From: Maribacter vaceletii
GTDB taxonomy: Bacteria > Bacteroidota > Bacteroidia > Flavobacteriales > Flavobacteriaceae
Assembly (NCBI RefSeq): GCF_003634105.1
Contig: NZ_RBIQ01000013.1
Span: 22,121-86,120, forward strand
Length of the DNA stretch: 64,000 nt
Direction: 5' to 3'
Shown here in pieces: positions 27,152-35,850 of the stretch. A model generated the notes under the pieces. The model did not search any database. It was not told the origin of the DNA and saw only the letters and a program-made list of their open reading frames with translations. A program made the translations under genes and the position numbers. Within the stretch, counting starts at the first letter, position 1; each line of letters opens with the position of its first letter.

Positions 27152-27529
27152 TTAATTATTTATGCTAGTTTCTATGGTAGAAAATTTTGCGTCACCCCAT
27201 AGACCTTCTATGTCGTAAAATTCGCGTACTTGTTTTTGAAAAACATGTACTACTACATTTACATAATCCATTAAAACCCACTCTGCGTTATCCTCGCCTT
27301 CTACATGCCAAGGTTTATCTTTAATTGCTTTGCTAACTGTTTTTTGGATAGAGCCGACTATTGCTTTTACGTGTGTATTAGATGTACCGTTACAGATTAT
27401 AAAATAGTCGCATACTGTATTTTCAATTTCTCTTAAATCAAGTAAGTTTATATCAACTCCTTTTACTTCTTCAATTCCTTGTAAAATTAATGCAATTAAC
27501 TCATCTGGACTAACTTTCCCTTTCTGCAT
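27152..27529 (-). CDS. rsfS: Ribosomal silencing factor RsfS
   Basis: 125 residues. This small cytosolic protein binds ribosomal protein uL14 and blocks subunit joining when nutrients are short. Motifs: VDINLLDLREIENTVCDYFI and NTHVKAIVGSIQKTVSK, then the signature KPWHVEGEDNAEWVLMDYVN and VVVHVFQKQVREFYDIEGLW. It is the first gene of the rsfS-ftsH-LUD-cdsA-psd-acbp operon and is divergent from birA. Confidence 0.95.
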   Translation of the reverse strand: MQKGKVSPDELIALILQGIEEVKGVDINLLDLREIENTVCDYFIICNGTSNTHVKAIVGSIQKTVSKAIKDKPWHVEGEDNAEWVLMDYVNVVVHVFQKQVREFYDIEGLWGDAKFSTIETSINN

Positions 27530-27548
27530 TCAAAATTTTTAGTTTATA

Positions 27549-27556
27549 CAAAGTTA
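27549..27556 (-). promoter_or_regulatory. Candidate -7 box for the rsfS operon
   Basis: TAACTTTG on the minus strand fits TAnnTTTG and ends 20 bases before the rsfS ATG. No TTTG at the right spacing is visible, so only the -7 part is supported. Confidence 0.4.
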
Positions 27557-27599
27557 TTATTTTTTTGTTCTTTTACCTCTAGTTTTTAACAATACATTA

Positions 27600-27607
27600 T
27601 AAGTTTG
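27600..27607 (+). promoter_or_regulatory. Candidate -7 box for birA
   Basis: TAAGTTTG fits TAnnTTTG. If used, transcription starts near 27612, which excludes the upstream TTG at 27605 as start codon and favours ATG 27623. No matching -33 element is seen. Confidence 0.4.
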
Positions 27608-27622
27608 TCAAAAAGAATATCA

Positions 27623-28354
27623 ATGGAGATAATCAAACTTAATGCCACGAGCTCTACAAATGTGTATTTGAAAGACTTAATGTTATCTTCTTCTGTTAAT
27701 GATTTTACAGTTGTTACAGCAAAAAAGCAAACATTTGGTAGAGGGCAAATGGGAACTTCTTGGAACTCTGAAGATGGTAAAAACCTGACTTTTAGTGTTT
27801 TAAAAAAGTTTGATAATTTTCCTATCGTTAATCAATTTTTATTAAGCATTTGTGTTTCTTTATCTATCTATGAGACGTTACATAAATTAAAAGTCCCTAA
27901 TTTAACTATAAAGTGGCCAAACGACATTCTGTCAGGTACTTCAAAAATTTGTGGAATACTTATAGAAAATTCACTTTCTGGAAGTAAAATACAAACTTCA
28001 ATAATTGGAATAGGGTTAAATGTTAACCAAATAGTTTTTAATAACTTATTAAACGTGTCCTCTTTAAAATTGTTGTTGGGTAAAAGTATTAATTTAGAAG
28101 AGTTATTACAATTAATACTTAAAGATTTAAAGGAACACTTATTTTCTTTTTTAAATAAAGATATACAAGGGCTGCGTTCTGTTTATGAAAGTAAGATGTT
28201 TAGGCGTAATAAACCATCTACTTTTGAAGATAATAATGGTAATATTATAATGGGTTTTATTAGGGGAATTTCCCCACAGGGAAAGCTCCTTGTGGAGTTA
28301 GAAGATTCTATTCTAAAAGAATATGGATTAAAAGAATTGAAGCTTAAGTACTAA
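27623..28354 (+). CDS. birA: Biotin--[acetyl-CoA-carboxylase] ligase
   Basis: 243 residues from ATG 27623. It is the catalytic-only (group I) biotin protein ligase, with no N-terminal DNA-binding domain. Motifs: IIKLNATSSTNVYLKDL, KKQTFGRGQMGTSWNSEDGK (the biotinyl-AMP loop, GRGxxG), TIKWPNDILSGTSKICGIL (catalytic Lys in KWPND) and IIGIGLNVNQ. It attaches biotin to carboxylase carrier domains; the pyruvate carboxylase at 38918 has such a site. Its 3' end overlaps the convergent SRPBCC gene by 4 bp. The start was chosen over TTG 27605 because of the -7 box. Confidence 0.92.
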   Translation: MEIIKLNATSSTNVYLKDLMLSSSVNDFTVVTAKKQTFGRGQMGTSWNSEDGKNLTFSVLKKFDNFPIVNQFLLSICVSLSIYETLHKLKVPNLTIKWPNDILSGTSKICGILIENSLSGSKIQTSIIGIGLNVNQIVFNNLLNVSSLKLLLGKSINLEELLQLILKDLKEHLFSFLNKDIQGLRSVYESKMFRRNKPSTFEDNNGNIIMGFIRGISPQGKLLVELEDSILKEYGLKELKLKY

Positions 28355-28743
28355 ATTTTTGTAAGATTTTCAGATAGTGTCCCCATAAAGTTTGTAATAG
28401 GAGATTTTATCATCATAGCCATCATAGCATTAAATTCTCCTAAAAAACTTAAAACTACTTCGCTTTCATTTGTATTTACAGCAGTAATGTCTGCTGTTAA
28501 AGTAAAGGGTAATTTTTCACTAGCAGCTCCTAGTACTAATTTGCTATAAGGTGTTTGCGATTTTCTTTCTAATACAATTTCTGGCATTCCTTTTAAAGCA
28601 AATAGGAACCTATCTTCAGATAATACTTCAAACTTTGCTATATTATCGGGCATTAATTGCTCAAAATTTTCAAGATTAGTTAAAAATTCAAAGGTTGCTT
28701 TATCTCCTTTTGCAATTTTCTTTTTTGGGGTTTCTAAAAACAT
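28351..28743 (-). CDS. SRPBCC (START-like) family protein
   Basis: 130 residues with the helix-grip pattern of the SRPBCC superfamily: an opening strand, then DKATFEFLTNLENFEQLMPD, a series of beta strands, and a long C-terminal helix (NAMMAMMIKSPITNFMGTL). Such proteins bind lipids or other hydrophobic ligands, but no ligand can be named. It lies 7 bp after pyrE on the same strand, so it is probably cotranscribed with it. Confidence 0.78.
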   Translation of the reverse strand: MFLETPKKKIAKGDKATFEFLTNLENFEQLMPDNIAKFEVLSEDRFLFALKGMPEIVLERKSQTPYSKLVLGAASEKLPFTLTADITAVNTNESEVVLSFLGEFNAMMAMMIKSPITNFMGTLSENLTKI

Positions 28744-28750
28744 AACTTTA

Positions 28751-29392
28751 TTATTGGTTCCATTGGGATGGGCTTTTACGCCACTCCATTAATGTGTTTA
28801 ATTGCTCTTCTTTTATATATCCTGTATTAGAAGCTTGCTCCATTAAATGCGCATAGTCTCCTAATGTATTAAGTGCTACATTTTTTTCTTCAAAATTCTT
28901 TTCGGCTACATCAAAGCCATAAGTAAAAACAGCTACCATGCCTTTTACATTAGCATTTTGTTCCCTTAAGGCGTCTACGGCTTTTAAACTACTCATTCCT
29001 GTGCTAATTAAATCTTCAATAACTACTACAGTTTGGTTTGCTTCTAAATAACCTTCTATTTGATTTTTTCTTCCGTGAGATTTTGGTTCTGGACGAACAT
29101 AAACAAAAGGTAATCCTAAATAGTCTGCTACTAAAGCTCCCATTCCAATAGCTCCCGTAGCAACGCCAGCAATAACATCTGGCTTACCGTAAAGTTTGTC
29201 TACTTGTTTTGCTATTTCTTCTTTAATATAGTTGCGTATTGTAGGATAAGAGAGTATAATTCTGTTATCACAATATATTGGAGATTTCCATCCAGAAGCC
29301 CATGTAAAAGGATTTTCTGGTTTCAACTTTATTGCATTAATTTGCAATAGTAGTTCTGCTGTTTTTTTAGCTGTATCTTTATCTAAAACCAT
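28751..29392 (-). CDS. pyrE: Orotate phosphoribosyltransferase
   Basis: 213 residues; makes orotidine 5'-phosphate from orotate and PRPP in pyrimidine synthesis. Motifs: FTWASGWKSPIYCDNR (about 23-38), GVATGAIGMGALVADYL, VRPEPKSHGRKNQIEGYL (catalytic loop with Lys) and the PRPP-binding VVVIEDLISTGMSSLKAV (about 122-139). The ATG is 7 bp from the divergent NUDIX ATG, and a -7 box lies just 4 bases upstream of the start, so the mRNA may be leaderless or nearly so. SRPBCC follows after 7 bp. Confidence 0.95.
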   Translation of the reverse strand: MVLDKDTAKKTAELLLQINAIKLKPENPFTWASGWKSPIYCDNRIILSYPTIRNYIKEEIAKQVDKLYGKPDVIAGVATGAIGMGALVADYLGLPFVYVRPEPKSHGRKNQIEGYLEANQTVVVIEDLISTGMSSLKAVDALREQNANVKGMVAVFTYGFDVAEKNFEEKNVALNTLGDYAHLMEQASNTGYIKEEQLNTLMEWRKSPSQWNQ

Positions 29393-29396
29393 AACG

Positions 29397-29404
29397 CAAA
29401 TGTA
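29397..29404 (-). promoter_or_regulatory. Candidate -7 box of pyrE, overlapping the NUDIX start
   Basis: TACATTTG on the minus strand matches TAnnTTTG and ends at 29397, with the pyrE ATG at 29392. Transcription would begin at or next to the ATG. The box overlaps the NUDIX start codon on the other strand. No -33 match was found. Confidence 0.4.
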
Positions 29405-29990
29405 TAAAGTTTTTGTGAATGAATTGCCTCTTATTTTAACAAATAAAATGCCAGAGACAAGTAGTAGTAATGTTTTTTTATTAAACGACGAAGATGCTAT
29501 AGACGAAGCAATTAACGCGTTAAATAAGAAAAAGTTTTTTAAAGCCTACATATATCATCCTGTTGCAGAGGAGATATTAATAAAATTTACAGAAAAAATT
29601 CCTTTAGTTGCTGCAGCAGGTGGTGTAGTAACTAATGACAAAGGAAAAGTACTTTTTATTTATAGAAATGATAAGTGGGATTTACCTAAAGGGAAATTAG
29701 ACCCAGGAGAAACTATAGAAGAATGTGCTATACGTGAAGTGGAAGAGGAAACAGGTGTGAGAGGTTTAGAAATTCAGAATTTTTTAAAAACAACCTACCA
29801 TATTTTTAAAAGACATAATATTTATAAGCTAAAGGAAGTGCATTGGTTTGCTATGAAAACCAGTTTTGATGGCGAGTTAAAAGGGCAAAAAAGTGAAGGT
29901 ATTGAAAAAGTAAAATGGAGAGGTCCTAAAAAAATTAAAGAGCTTTTGCGAAATTCTTATGTGAATATTAAAATACTTTTTGATGAATAA
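29400..29990 (+). CDS. NUDIX hydrolase
   Basis: 196 residues. The Nudix box GKLDPGETIEECAIREVEEETGV (about 98-120) is complete, with all catalytic glutamates; it lies in a domain starting at about 75 (AAAGGVVTNDKGKVLFIYR). An N-terminal ~70-residue extension precedes it. The family hydrolyses nucleoside diphosphates linked to another moiety; the substrate is unknown. Placement back-to-back with pyrE hints at nucleotide metabolism, a weak inference. The start lies only 7 bp from the pyrE start. Confidence 0.88.
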   Translation: MYKVFVNELPLILTNKMPETSSSNVFLLNDEDAIDEAINALNKKKFFKAYIYHPVAEEILIKFTEKIPLVAAAGGVVTNDKGKVLFIYRNDKWDLPKGKLDPGETIEECAIREVEEETGVRGLEIQNFLKTTYHIFKRHNIYKLKEVHWFAMKTSFDGELKGQKSEGIEKVKWRGPKKIKELLRNSYVNIKILFDE

Positions 29991-29996
29991 GAAGTG

Positions 29997-31751
29997 TTAA
30001 TCTTCTTTTAGAACTCTGTAAACTGGATAGCTTAAGTGTTCTTTTTCATAATATTTAGATTTTTTGTATAACCAGTTTAGTTGCTTTTCCCAATTAGTGG
30101 CGAAAGTAGAATCGGTTATTTTTTTTAAATTAAACTCTTTCAGTAAAACTGAATCTTTTTCTAATATTTTTATAGCAGTATCTTCAAAAATATAAGGAGA
30201 AAAATGTTCTTTTTGTTGAAGAATAGTGTCAAAGAAATTCCAGTTAAAAAAAGAATCTACACAGGCTGGCTCAAGTGTTTCTATTATATATCTAATACCA
30301 GTTTGGTTTGTGGGTATTATGTAATCTCCTTTATGTAACGCTGTTTTGTTAAAATATTTTTCTACGGTTGTATTATAGTGGTTATAATGCCCTTCATAGG
30401 AATATGTATTTGTTTCAAAACTTTTTATCCTATAGTTTTCTAAATTAACAACAGTATCCTTTTCTACTAGGGAATATTCTATATTGTTTAGGGATAAAAG
30501 GTCTACAATTTTGATCCATTCTTTTTTAATAATGTAAGCTTTGGGTACGGTTATAGAATCTGTTGCTTTATAATAATTTTGATATTTTACTTCTTTTGTA
30601 AAAGGTTTTGTTCTATCGTATTTTAATCTAGGTAGGCCTGTTATTTCGCTAATAAGGGTATCAGCTTTAAAACCTTTAAAATTTAGTTTTGTATTTTTCA
30701 AAGTATCTATTTCCCATCCAATAGGATAATGTTTTAAGGTGCTTATGTTTTTTACAGCTTCTTTTCTTATTTCTTTTATTTTCTTATAGTTTTTCTCACT
30801 TATAGTTATCATAGATTGTAATAAGCTATACGTGCCTAAAACCCTTTTCTTGTATGATTTTAACATATGTGTTTCTACCATTAAACCTAGGGTATTCCAT
30901 AATGTAGTGTATCCTGTAGAGTATCTGGGGTTATCCATAAACTGAGAAAAACCAATTTCTGGAGCCTGGTTATATACATTTACAAAGGGGGTTATATCCC
31001 AATTCTTTTTTTCTAACTCAGTTTCTAAATTTGGCATAAGTTCTTTGTGTAAATAGTTGCCTAGTTTTCCGCCAAGTTTATTGTGTTGGGTAAATAAATG
31101 TGTAAGTGTATATTGGTAATCAGCACCATTGCTTACATGATTGTCTATAAAAATATCGGGTTTTACAAGATGAAAAATTTGAGAAAAGGTTTTAGAGTTT
31201 TTAGTGTCCGATTTAATAAAGTCTCTATTTAAATCATAATTTAACGCATTTCCCCTAAACCCATAAGATTCAGGCCCGTTTTGATTGGCTCTTGAATTAG
31301 AATTTCTGTTTAAAGCACCACCAATATTATAAATTGGGATAGTGGTGAGAATAGTGTTTTTTGGTGTTTTTGTTTCTTTATTTGCTAGGTCTCTAAATAG
31401 TAACATTGTGGCATCTATACCGTCTGGTTCTCCTGGGTGAATACCATTGTTTACTAGTATTGTAATTTTTTTAGGGTCTATTTTCTTAAAATTAAATTCG
31501 CCCTCAGGATTAAAAGTTACCAAATGTAATGGGTGTCCACTATCTGTTTCTCCAATGGTTTGTACATTAATGGAAGAATACTCTTTAGCTAATTTTAAGT
31601 AAAATGAAATGACTTCGTCATAAGTTGCGGTTTGCTGTCCAGAAGATTTTTCAAAAGGGGTGGAAAATTCTGCTTTTTTTTCTTCCTCAGTAGTTTCACA
31701 AGAAAATAGTAAAACTAAACTTAGTATGCTTAATAAGATTCTCATTATCAT
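29997..31751 (-). CDS. Secreted M14-family zinc carboxypeptidase (lipoprotein)
   Basis: 584 residues. The lipoprotein signal is at about 1-18 (LSLVLLFSC). The M14 domain has zinc ligands in NGIHPGEPDGIDA (H-x-x-E) and in FIDNHVSNGADYQYTL (His), and catalytic Glu is likely in LMVETHML. The C-terminal ~280 residues are an uncharacterised extension typical of the Bacteroidota versions. It should trim C-terminal residues from peptides outside the inner membrane. ATG 31745 is an equally good start, two codons on. Its stop is 6 bp from the convergent NUDIX stop. Confidence 0.87.
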   Translation of the reverse strand: MIMRILLSILSLVLLFSCETTEEEKKAEFSTPFEKSSGQQTATYDEVISFYLKLAKEYSSINVQTIGETDSGHPLHLVTFNPEGEFNFKKIDPKKITILVNNGIHPGEPDGIDATMLLFRDLANKETKTPKNTILTTIPIYNIGGALNRNSNSRANQNGPESYGFRGNALNYDLNRDFIKSDTKNSKTFSQIFHLVKPDIFIDNHVSNGADYQYTLTHLFTQHNKLGGKLGNYLHKELMPNLETELEKKNWDITPFVNVYNQAPEIGFSQFMDNPRYSTGYTTLWNTLGLMVETHMLKSYKKRVLGTYSLLQSMITISEKNYKKIKEIRKEAVKNISTLKHYPIGWEIDTLKNTKLNFKGFKADTLISEITGLPRLKYDRTKPFTKEVKYQNYYKATDSITVPKAYIIKKEWIKIVDLLSLNNIEYSLVEKDTVVNLENYRIKSFETNTYSYEGHYNHYNTTVEKYFNKTALHKGDYIIPTNQTGIRYIIETLEPACVDSFFNWNFFDTILQQKEHFSPYIFEDTAIKILEKDSVLLKEFNLKKITDSTFATNWEKQLNWLYKKSKYYEKEHLSYPVYRVLKED

Positions 31752-31828
31752 TTATTTAAAATACGATTACAAGTAAAATGTACTGTATTTTATTATGACA
31801 AAAATAGGTAAAATCTTATAGTTATGCT

Positions 31829-32233
31829 TTAAGCTACTTTTGTAATTTGCTCCATTTCTTCTTTTTTAATTGGTTTATTATTAAAAGTGATTAAATGGTG
31901 TGTTTGTTCTTTGTAATGGTTCCAATTGTTACGGTCAAAATCATCTATAGAGGAAGTAACTATATTAATACGAACAGTTTCTTTTATTGGAAGCTTAATA
32001 AATTCTTCAAGAAATTGCCACCCATCCATTATTGGCATATTTATGTCAAGAAAAATTACTTGCGGTAATGGAGTATTGTTATTTAACATGTCTATAATTG
32101 CATCTATAGCAGCTTTCCCATTTACAAATTTGTAAAGTTGTTCATATTCCGTAACCAACCCTAGCATTTTTTGTATGCCAAATACGGTTATTGGGTCATC
32201 GTCTATTATACAGATAGAATTAATCTTTTTCAT
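31829..32233 (-). CDS. Single-domain response regulator
   Basis: 134 residues, a receiver domain alone. The acidic pocket is CIIDDDP (about 8-14), phospho-Asp in VIFLDINMPIMDG (near 69), conserved Thr/Ser in NIVTSSID and Lys in FNNKPIKKEE. It has no output domain. Its start overlaps the histidine kinase gene by 14 bp, so the two are a cognate pair. With no DNA-binding domain it presumably acts through protein contacts or a phosphorelay. Confidence 0.92.
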   Translation of the reverse strand: MKKINSICIIDDDPITVFGIQKMLGLVTEYEQLYKFVNGKAAIDAIIDMLNNNTPLPQVIFLDINMPIMDGWQFLEEFIKLPIKETVRINIVTSSIDDFDRNNWNHYKEQTHHLITFNNKPIKKEEMEQITKVA

Positions 32234-34076
32234 TGAAAAATATGTTAAATGTGGTTCCTACTCCAACTTCACTAGTAACAGTTACTTTACCATTCATAGC
32301 TTCAATTTGATTTTTTGTAATGTATAACCCAATCCCTCTAGAATCTTTATGATTGTGAAAAGTTTTATACATACCAAACAATTTAGAGCCATATTTTTTT
32401 AAGTCAATACCTAACCCATTATCCGAAATACTAACAACAGAGTAATTATTTTCTTTCTTATAGCTAATTTTTATAATAGGATCTTTGTCTGGGTTTTTGT
32501 ATTTTACACCGTTAGTAATAAAGTTCATTAATATGCTATCTATATATGCAGGAATTACTTTTATTTTAGCATTTATAGGAATTTTATTTACTATTGTTGC
32601 TTTGTTTTGAACGATATAGGCAGATAAGTTTTGCTTAACATCTTCTATTTTACTATTTAGTTTAATAGGTTTTTTTTCTATGTTAATGTTAGTGCTAATA
32701 GCAACTACTTCATTAAGGTTGTCTAAGGTTTCTAATAAATTATCAGAAGCATTCTTAAGCATATTTAAGATGTTTTCTTTTTCTGTTTCTTCTTTTTCAT
32801 TTGCTAAGAAATCTAGAAGCATGGAGAAATTGGCGGTATGAGATCTTAAATTGTGTGAAACAATATGTGCAAAATTTATTAATTTTTTATTCTGTAATGA
32901 AGTAACATTTATTAGGTGCCTTAATTCTTCTTCTTTTTGTTTTAAATGCGTAATATCTGTACTTATACCTACAATACCATACGCTTCTCCTTTGTCATTA
33001 GTAAGGGGTATTTTAGACACAAGAAACGTTGTGGCATTGCCATCTTTTTTTATGCTAACAGTTTCTTTGTTTAAAATTGGGCGAAGTGATTTTATGACAC
33101 TCACATCATCTTTTATATTCTCTACAGCAACTTCTTTAGTAAAAAAATCGTAATCATTTTTGCCTAATAATTCACTTGGACCACTTACGCCCATATATTC
33201 GCATTCAGATTTGTTTACTAAAATTTTTCTAGACTCTCTGTCTTTAATATATACATTTAAAGGTAAGTTGTCTATTAATGTTTTTAATAAATGCTCGTTC
33301 TCTTTTACTTTATTATCGCCTTCTACTTGGTCAGATATATCTTGAAAAGTTCCTATTAAACCAATTAGCTCATTATTTTTAAATATTGGTTGTCCAGATG
33401 CTATTACCCATTTTTCTACCCCGTTAGCAGAAACTATCTGTGATTTTTCGCTCCAAGGTTTTTTGTTTATCATTGCATTATGAAATGCCATGGAAATAGT
33501 ATTTCTACTAATTCCATCTTTATAAAAATTTATTGCTGTATCTACATTAGGAATAAAGTCTAAAGGTACCTCATGTATGGTTTTTGTAATGTCGCACCAA
33601 TTTAATTTGTTGGTTTTTATATTATAATCCCAAGTACCAATTTTAGTAATTTCAGATTTTTCTAAAAGTAGGGCTTCTAATTTTTCTATCTGTATTTCAT
33701 TTATTACTCTGGAGGTTATATTTTCTGCTTGTATAATAACACCAACAATATTTTCATCACTATCATACCAAGGTATATTAGACCATTCAAACCATTGAGT
33801 ATTGCTATTAGGATCTTTAAATTCTATATCAAAAAGTTCACTTGGTTGCCCTTTTAAACATTTATCAAGAATTAATCTCCATTCTTCATTTTTTTCACCA
33901 TCTTTAAAGAGGCTAAAAATTGATTTTCCAAAAACGTTTTTAGTTTCAAAATTAAATTCTTTGATCCATTGGTTAGAGGCATGGATTACTTCGAACTTAC
34001 TATTAATAAATGCAGTAGCTTTTGGCAGCTGCTTTATTAAATAATTATTAGCAAGTTTTAAGTCCTTCTTAAGCAT
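32220..34076 (-). CDS. PAS-domain sensor histidine kinase
   Basis: 618 residues from ATG 34076; the frame is open to 34145 but MLKKDLKLANNYL starts the conserved part. There is no transmembrane segment, so the protein is cytosolic. Three PAS/PAC units follow: about 20-130 (SIFSLFKDGE, WFEWSNIPWY), about 140-255 (LNWCDITKTIHEVP), and about 265-385 (LLKTLIDNLPLNVYIKD). The histidine box is FAHIVSHNLRSHTANF (near 405), the type with HNLRS. The HATPase domain has FITNGVKYKN, DNGLGID and RGIGLYITKNQ. It is coupled to the response regulator at 31829. PAS domains could sense redox state, oxygen or a ligand; none can be named. Confidence 0.9.
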   Translation of the reverse strand: MLKKDLKLANNYLIKQLPKATAFINSKFEVIHASNQWIKEFNFETKNVFGKSIFSLFKDGEKNEEWRLILDKCLKGQPSELFDIEFKDPNSNTQWFEWSNIPWYDSDENIVGVIIQAENITSRVINEIQIEKLEALLLEKSEITKIGTWDYNIKTNKLNWCDITKTIHEVPLDFIPNVDTAINFYKDGISRNTISMAFHNAMINKKPWSEKSQIVSANGVEKWVIASGQPIFKNNELIGLIGTFQDISDQVEGDNKVKENEHLLKTLIDNLPLNVYIKDRESRKILVNKSECEYMGVSGPSELLGKNDYDFFTKEVAVENIKDDVSVIKSLRPILNKETVSIKKDGNATTFLVSKIPLTNDKGEAYGIVGISTDITHLKQKEEELRHLINVTSLQNKKLINFAHIVSHNLRSHTANFSMLLDFLANEKEETEKENILNMLKNASDNLLETLDNLNEVVAISTNINIEKKPIKLNSKIEDVKQNLSAYIVQNKATIVNKIPINAKIKVIPAYIDSILMNFITNGVKYKNPDKDPIIKISYKKENNYSVVSISDNGLGIDLKKYGSKLFGMYKTFHNHKDSRGIGLYITKNQIEAMNGKVTVTSEVGVGTTFNIFFNEKD

Positions 34077-34236
34077 GTTGTCGTATTTTCCTACTAATGT
34101 AGTTGTATCATGCCATATAAATAAAGGTTTGTTGTGAACTCGCAAAAAGACGTTGTGTTTTAATCAATTCCTATAGGTAAAGATAATAAATTTTATTAAA
34201 TGAAAGTATTTTCTTACTAAATATTATACATATTGA

Positions 34237-34271
34237 AAATGAAAACCTCATGAAAAACAAGGTTTTCATTT
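34237..34271 (-). terminator. Terminator after coaD
   Basis: Perfect 12-bp stem AAATGAAAACCT (34237-34248) / AGGTTTTCATTT (34260-34271) with an 11-nt loop, 34 bp past the coaD stop on the minus strand. It separates the ddl-coaD unit from the PAS kinase gene. Confidence 0.65.
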
Positions 34272-34304
34272 GTATTGTAAGAATAGTCTTATTTGTGAAT
34301 TTTT

Positions 34305-34760
34305 TTAGTTGGCTTTTACTGTATCTGGAACTAATAAAGAATAGTTTCCGCCATTACGAATTACGTCTCTTACAATTGAAGAGCTTATGTAAGATTTTCC
34401 GGAAGATGTAAGAAGAAAAACGGTTTCAATTTCAGAAAGATGTCTATTGGTATGTGCTATAGCTTTCTCGAACTCAAAATCTGCTGGATTACGTAATCCT
34501 CTTAAAATAAAGTTTGCCTCTACTTTTTTGCAGTAGTCAACTGTTAAGCCTTTATAGGTGTTTACTTTTATTTTGGGTTCATTTTTAAATGCCTCAGAAA
34601 TAAAACGTATTCTTTCTTCAAGGCTAAACATGTATTTTTTATCTGCATTTATTCCAATTGCAATTATTAATTCATCAAAAAGAGGTAGTCCTCTAGTAAT
34701 AATATCATGGTGCCCCAAGGTAAGCGGGTCAAAAGACCCAGGGAATATTGCTCGTCTCAT
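34305..34760 (-). CDS. coaD: Pantetheine-phosphate adenylyltransferase
   Basis: 151 residues; transfers AMP to 4'-phosphopantetheine in coenzyme A synthesis. The nucleotidyltransferase motif is FPGSFDPLTLGHHDII (about 6-21), followed by KKYMFSLEERIRFI, GLTVDYCKK, RGLRNPADFEFE and ISSSIVRDVIRNGG. Length is normal. It lies 19 bp after ddl on the same strand, so the two are probably cotranscribed. Confidence 0.95.
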   Translation of the reverse strand: MRRAIFPGSFDPLTLGHHDIITRGLPLFDELIIAIGINADKKYMFSLEERIRFISEAFKNEPKIKVNTYKGLTVDYCKKVEANFILRGLRNPADFEFEKAIAHTNRHLSEIETVFLLTSSGKSYISSSIVRDVIRNGGNYSLLVPDTVKAN

Positions 34761-34779
34761 GTTAGTAAAGTTACATGTT

Positions 34780-35754
34780 TTATTTTAAAGTTTCTTCTAT
34801 GGCACTTTTAAATAGCTCGGCTAAAGATATTCCAGCTTTTTGTGCTTGTTGTGGTAAAATACTTTCTGTGGTTAAGCCTGGGGTGGTATTCATTTCTAGC
34901 ATATATGGCTCATCGCCAATAAAAATAAATTCACTTCTAGAGTATCCAGTCATCTTTAAAATATCATATGCTTTTTTTGCAGCTGTAGTAACATTTTTAA
35001 GTTGGGTGTCATTTATTCTAGCAGGAGTTATCTCGGTAGATTTACCTTCGTATTTTGCTTGGTAATCAAAAAAATCATTTTCAGTTACAATCTCTGTAAT
35101 TGGCAAAACTATAGTTTCTCCCTTATATTTTATAACTCCCACAGAAACCTCTGTGCCGTCTAAAAAACTTTCTATTAATATTTCATCATCTTCTTTATAG
35201 GCATTTTTTATAGCTGCTTGTAAATCTTCTTTTTTATGCACTTTAGAAATACCAAAGCTGCTACCCGCTTTATTAGCTTTTACAAAGCAAGGAAGTTTTA
35301 CCTTATTAATTATGGCATCTTCATCAATTACATCTCCTAAATTTAAATAATAAGATTCTGCAGATTTAATTCCGTAGGCTTTTAAAACACTTAGTAAATC
35401 TCTTTTATTAAAGGTTAAAGAAGATTGGTAATAGTCGCAAGAAGTTTGCGGAATGTTTAGTAACTTAAAATAAGCTTGCATAAGACCATCTTCTCCTGGA
35501 GAGCCGTGTATGGCATTAAAAACACAGTCAAAAGTAATGTGTTGGTTTTCTATAGTAATAGAAAAATCATCTTTATTTATAGGGTATTCTTTATTATTTG
35601 AATCTACATATACCCACTTGTTTTTAAATATATGTACGCGGTAAGCGTCAAAAAGGGTACTGTCTAAATAGTTGTAAACTACATTACCACTGGTTAATGA
35701 TATTTTGTACTCACTAGAGTAACCTCCCATAATTATGGCTACTTTTTTCTTCAT
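34780..35754 (-). CDS. ddl: D-alanine--D-alanine ligase
   Basis: 324-residue ATP-grasp enzyme that joins two D-alanines for peptidoglycan. Motifs: KVAIIMGGYSSEYKISLTSG (2-21), NAIHGSPGEDGLMQAYF (about 81-97), KANKAGSSFGISKV (ATP loop), ILIESFLDGTEVSVGVI, and the metal/ATP site FIFIGDEPYMLEMNTTPGLT (about 274-293). The final PQQAQKAGISLAELF is typical. It is divergent from the PASTA gene (96 bp between starts). Confidence 0.95.
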   Translation of the reverse strand: MKKKVAIIMGGYSSEYKISLTSGNVVYNYLDSTLFDAYRVHIFKNKWVYVDSNNKEYPINKDDFSITIENQHITFDCVFNAIHGSPGEDGLMQAYFKLLNIPQTSCDYYQSSLTFNKRDLLSVLKAYGIKSAESYYLNLGDVIDEDAIINKVKLPCFVKANKAGSSFGISKVHKKEDLQAAIKNAYKEDDEILIESFLDGTEVSVGVIKYKGETIVLPITEIVTENDFFDYQAKYEGKSTEITPARINDTQLKNVTTAAKKAYDILKMTGYSRSEFIFIGDEPYMLEMNTTPGLTTESILPQQAQKAGISLAELFKSAIEETLK

Positions 35755-35850
35755 ACTATAACTTTACTATTTCTTAAAAATAAATAACAAGGTATCAAAG
35801 TAAAGAAAAAAGCAATCCGTTTCCTATATTTGTCGGGTCAATTATACTCC

